From: an uncultured Clostridia bacterium
Lineage (GTDB): Bacteria; Bacillota; Clostridia; Oscillospirales; Ruminococcaceae
Direction of reading: 5' to 3'
Length of the DNA stretch: 6,065 nt
Assembly: GCA_947588775.1 (NCBI GenBank)
Contig: CANPZQ010000114.1
Coordinates: 1 to 6,065, forward strand
The notes beneath the pieces are model-generated. The model was given only the letters and a program-made list of their open reading frames with translations. It searched no databases and had not been told where the DNA came from. Positions 5,614-6,065 of the stretch are shown one piece after another. The position numbers and the translations under genes are program-made. The first letter of the stretch is position 1. Every line of letters starts with the position of its first letter.

Positions 5614-5698
5614 GGGCGCGGGGACTGCGCTGGTTTACTGCGTCCCACCCGCCCGCCCCCAAAGCTTCGTCGGCTTCCCCCGCTCCGTCCCCGCGCCC
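5614..5698 (+). repeat. S4: G-quadruplex hairpin repeat, S type, in the tmk leader region
   Basis: Arms GGGCGCGGGGAC (5614-5625) and complement (5687-5698), 12 bp perfect. Minus-strand G4 motif at 5644-5660 (loops C, C, T). No T palindrome precedes it; the arm starts 44 nt upstream of the tmk ATG. Confidence 0.9.
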
Positions 5699-5785
5699 TC
5701 GCTCCCCCATAGCTTGCGATAAGGCCACATAAAGCCACATGATGTACATTTCTATCTTCTAATGCTCTATGTTCTATTTTATACA
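5699..5785 (+). repeat. Y4: diverged pyrimidine-rich tail between S4 and R6
   Basis: Keeps GCTCCCCCATAGCTTGCGAT, AAGCCACAT, and TTTCTATCTTCTAATGCTCT, then an AT-rich stretch before R6. It differs from Y2/Y3 by an insertion around 5722-5745. Confidence 0.75.
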
Positions 5786-5792
5786 AAGAAAG

Positions 5793-5872
5793 CGCGGCGG
5801 AAAAAGCGGGGGAAGGGCAGGAAACTGCGGGGGCGGGTGGGTGGGACCGACGCAACAGCTTTTTCCGCCGCG
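5793..5872 (+). repeat. R6: G-quadruplex hairpin repeat, R type, compensated arm variant
   Basis: 15-bp arms (5793-5807 / 5858-5872) read CGCGGCGGAAAAAGC and its exact complement. Relative to R1 both arms changed together (G to A on the left, C to T on the right), so pairing is kept. G4 box 5829-5845 (loops C, T, T). Confidence 0.93.
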
Positions 5873-5988
5873 CGGAGCTTAGCAGAAAACAGACGACAGA
5901 CAGTCAGATGTCAGATTTTGGCTGAGCCCGCTAAACTATGGCTCTAACGTTCTGTTTTCTGACTTCTCACCTCTGTGCCTCTTGCCAA
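5873..5988 (+). repeat. X6: spacer module between R6 and T4
   Basis: Starts GGAGCTTAGCAGAAAA, then a CAGAC-rich tract (5890-5914), then a pyrimidine-rich stretch with CTCTAACGTTCT resembling the Y tail. It lacks the 17-mer GATTCGGCTCAGGCGGG of X1/X2. No gene is seen. Confidence 0.6.
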
Positions 5989-6054
5989 ATTCGTTCCTCA
6001 CCCATCCCCGCTCAGCCCCGCAAGGGGGCTTCGGGGGACGGGTTCGTCGCGAAT
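5989..6054 (+). repeat. T4: branched palindrome at the right edge
   Basis: Outer arms ATTCG (5989-5993) / CGAAT (6050-6054) as in T3, but the inner hairpin is the long AGCCCC-GCAAG-GGGGCT form of T1/T2. A truncated S arm follows. Confidence 0.85.
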
Positions 6055-6056
6055 GG

Positions 6057-6065
6057 GGGCGCGGG
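6057..6065 (+). repeat. S5: left arm of an S-type repeat, cut by the window end
   Basis: GGGCGCGGG placed 2 nt after palindrome T4, exactly where S1-S3 begin after T1-T3. The rest lies outside the window. Confidence 0.65.

Noticed and set aside
5570..5749. 60-residue N-terminal extension of thymidylate kinase
   Set aside because: It reads through repeat S4 and Y4 and makes a low-complexity Gly/Arg/Pro leader. The ATG at 5569 gives the normal family length and has a good ribosome binding site.
1634..5872. CRISPR array
   Set aside because: Repeats are spaced hundreds of bases apart, carry large homologous spacers and have no cas genes nearby.
1634..5872. R and S units as classical insertion sequences
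   Set aside because: They are about 80-86 nt with no transposase frame and no clear target-site duplications; at most they are non-autonomous elements.
1625..5947. Recurring peptide RVGGTDATAFSAA in plus-strand open frames across R copies
   Set aside because: It comes from the conserved DNA of the R loop and right arm. Flanking frames differ between copies, lengths vary out of phase, and there are no ribosome binding sites, so a nucleic-acid function explains it better.

Overview
The window carries four protein genes, all on the minus strand. In transcription order they are a thymidylate kinase (ATG at 5569), a COG2426-type small membrane transporter (ATG at 4369), a xylose-isomerase-like sugar phosphate isomerase/epimerase (ATG at 3142) and a CvpA-like membrane protein with a long C-terminal region (ATG at 1586). 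Each has a strong Shine-Dalgarno sequence (AAAGGAG or GGAGG) 7-9 nt before its ATG. The strong ribosome binding sites, the thymidylate kinase sequence style and the presence of COG2426 suggest a fairly GC-rich member of the Bacillota (Clostridia). This is an inference from family resemblance; no rRNA or marker gene is available to test it.

Coding sequence covers about 3.3 kb, so about 45% of the window is non-coding, which is very high for a bacterium. The gaps (1587-2308, 3143-3886, 4370-4945, 5570-6065 and 1-215) are filled mostly by dispersed repeats. I name the parts R, X, T, S and Y. R (six copies) and S (five full copies and one cut by the window end) are both ~80-86 nt units. Each has terminal inverted arms around a loop that holds a textbook G-quadruplex motif with 1-nt loops (GGG-N-GGG-N-GGG-N-GGG). 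R has its G-rich strand on +. S has it on -, except for a lone inverted copy, S0, at the left edge. R and S have different arm sequences but the same internal order, so they look like two subfamilies of one element. T is a branched palindrome placed 1-3 nt before S. Y is a pyrimidine-rich tail after S that leads into the next R. X links R to T.

The + strand order R-X-T-S-Y-(R) is complete in 1885-2322 (followed by a gene instead of R) and in 3287-3818. It is partial elsewhere: R1-X0-decayed S-Y0-R2; X3-T3-S3-Y3-R5; S4-Y4-R6-X6-T4-S5. No transposase, RAYT or other mobilising protein is in the window, so these would be non-autonomous.

The four genes do not form an obvious pathway. Each is separated from the next by 576-744 nt of repeats, so they are more likely separate transcription units than a tight operon. 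The most notable feature of the window is the G-quadruplex hairpin repeat system, including the close approach of its copies to gene starts and ends and a Y module that appears to supply the isomerase stop codon.
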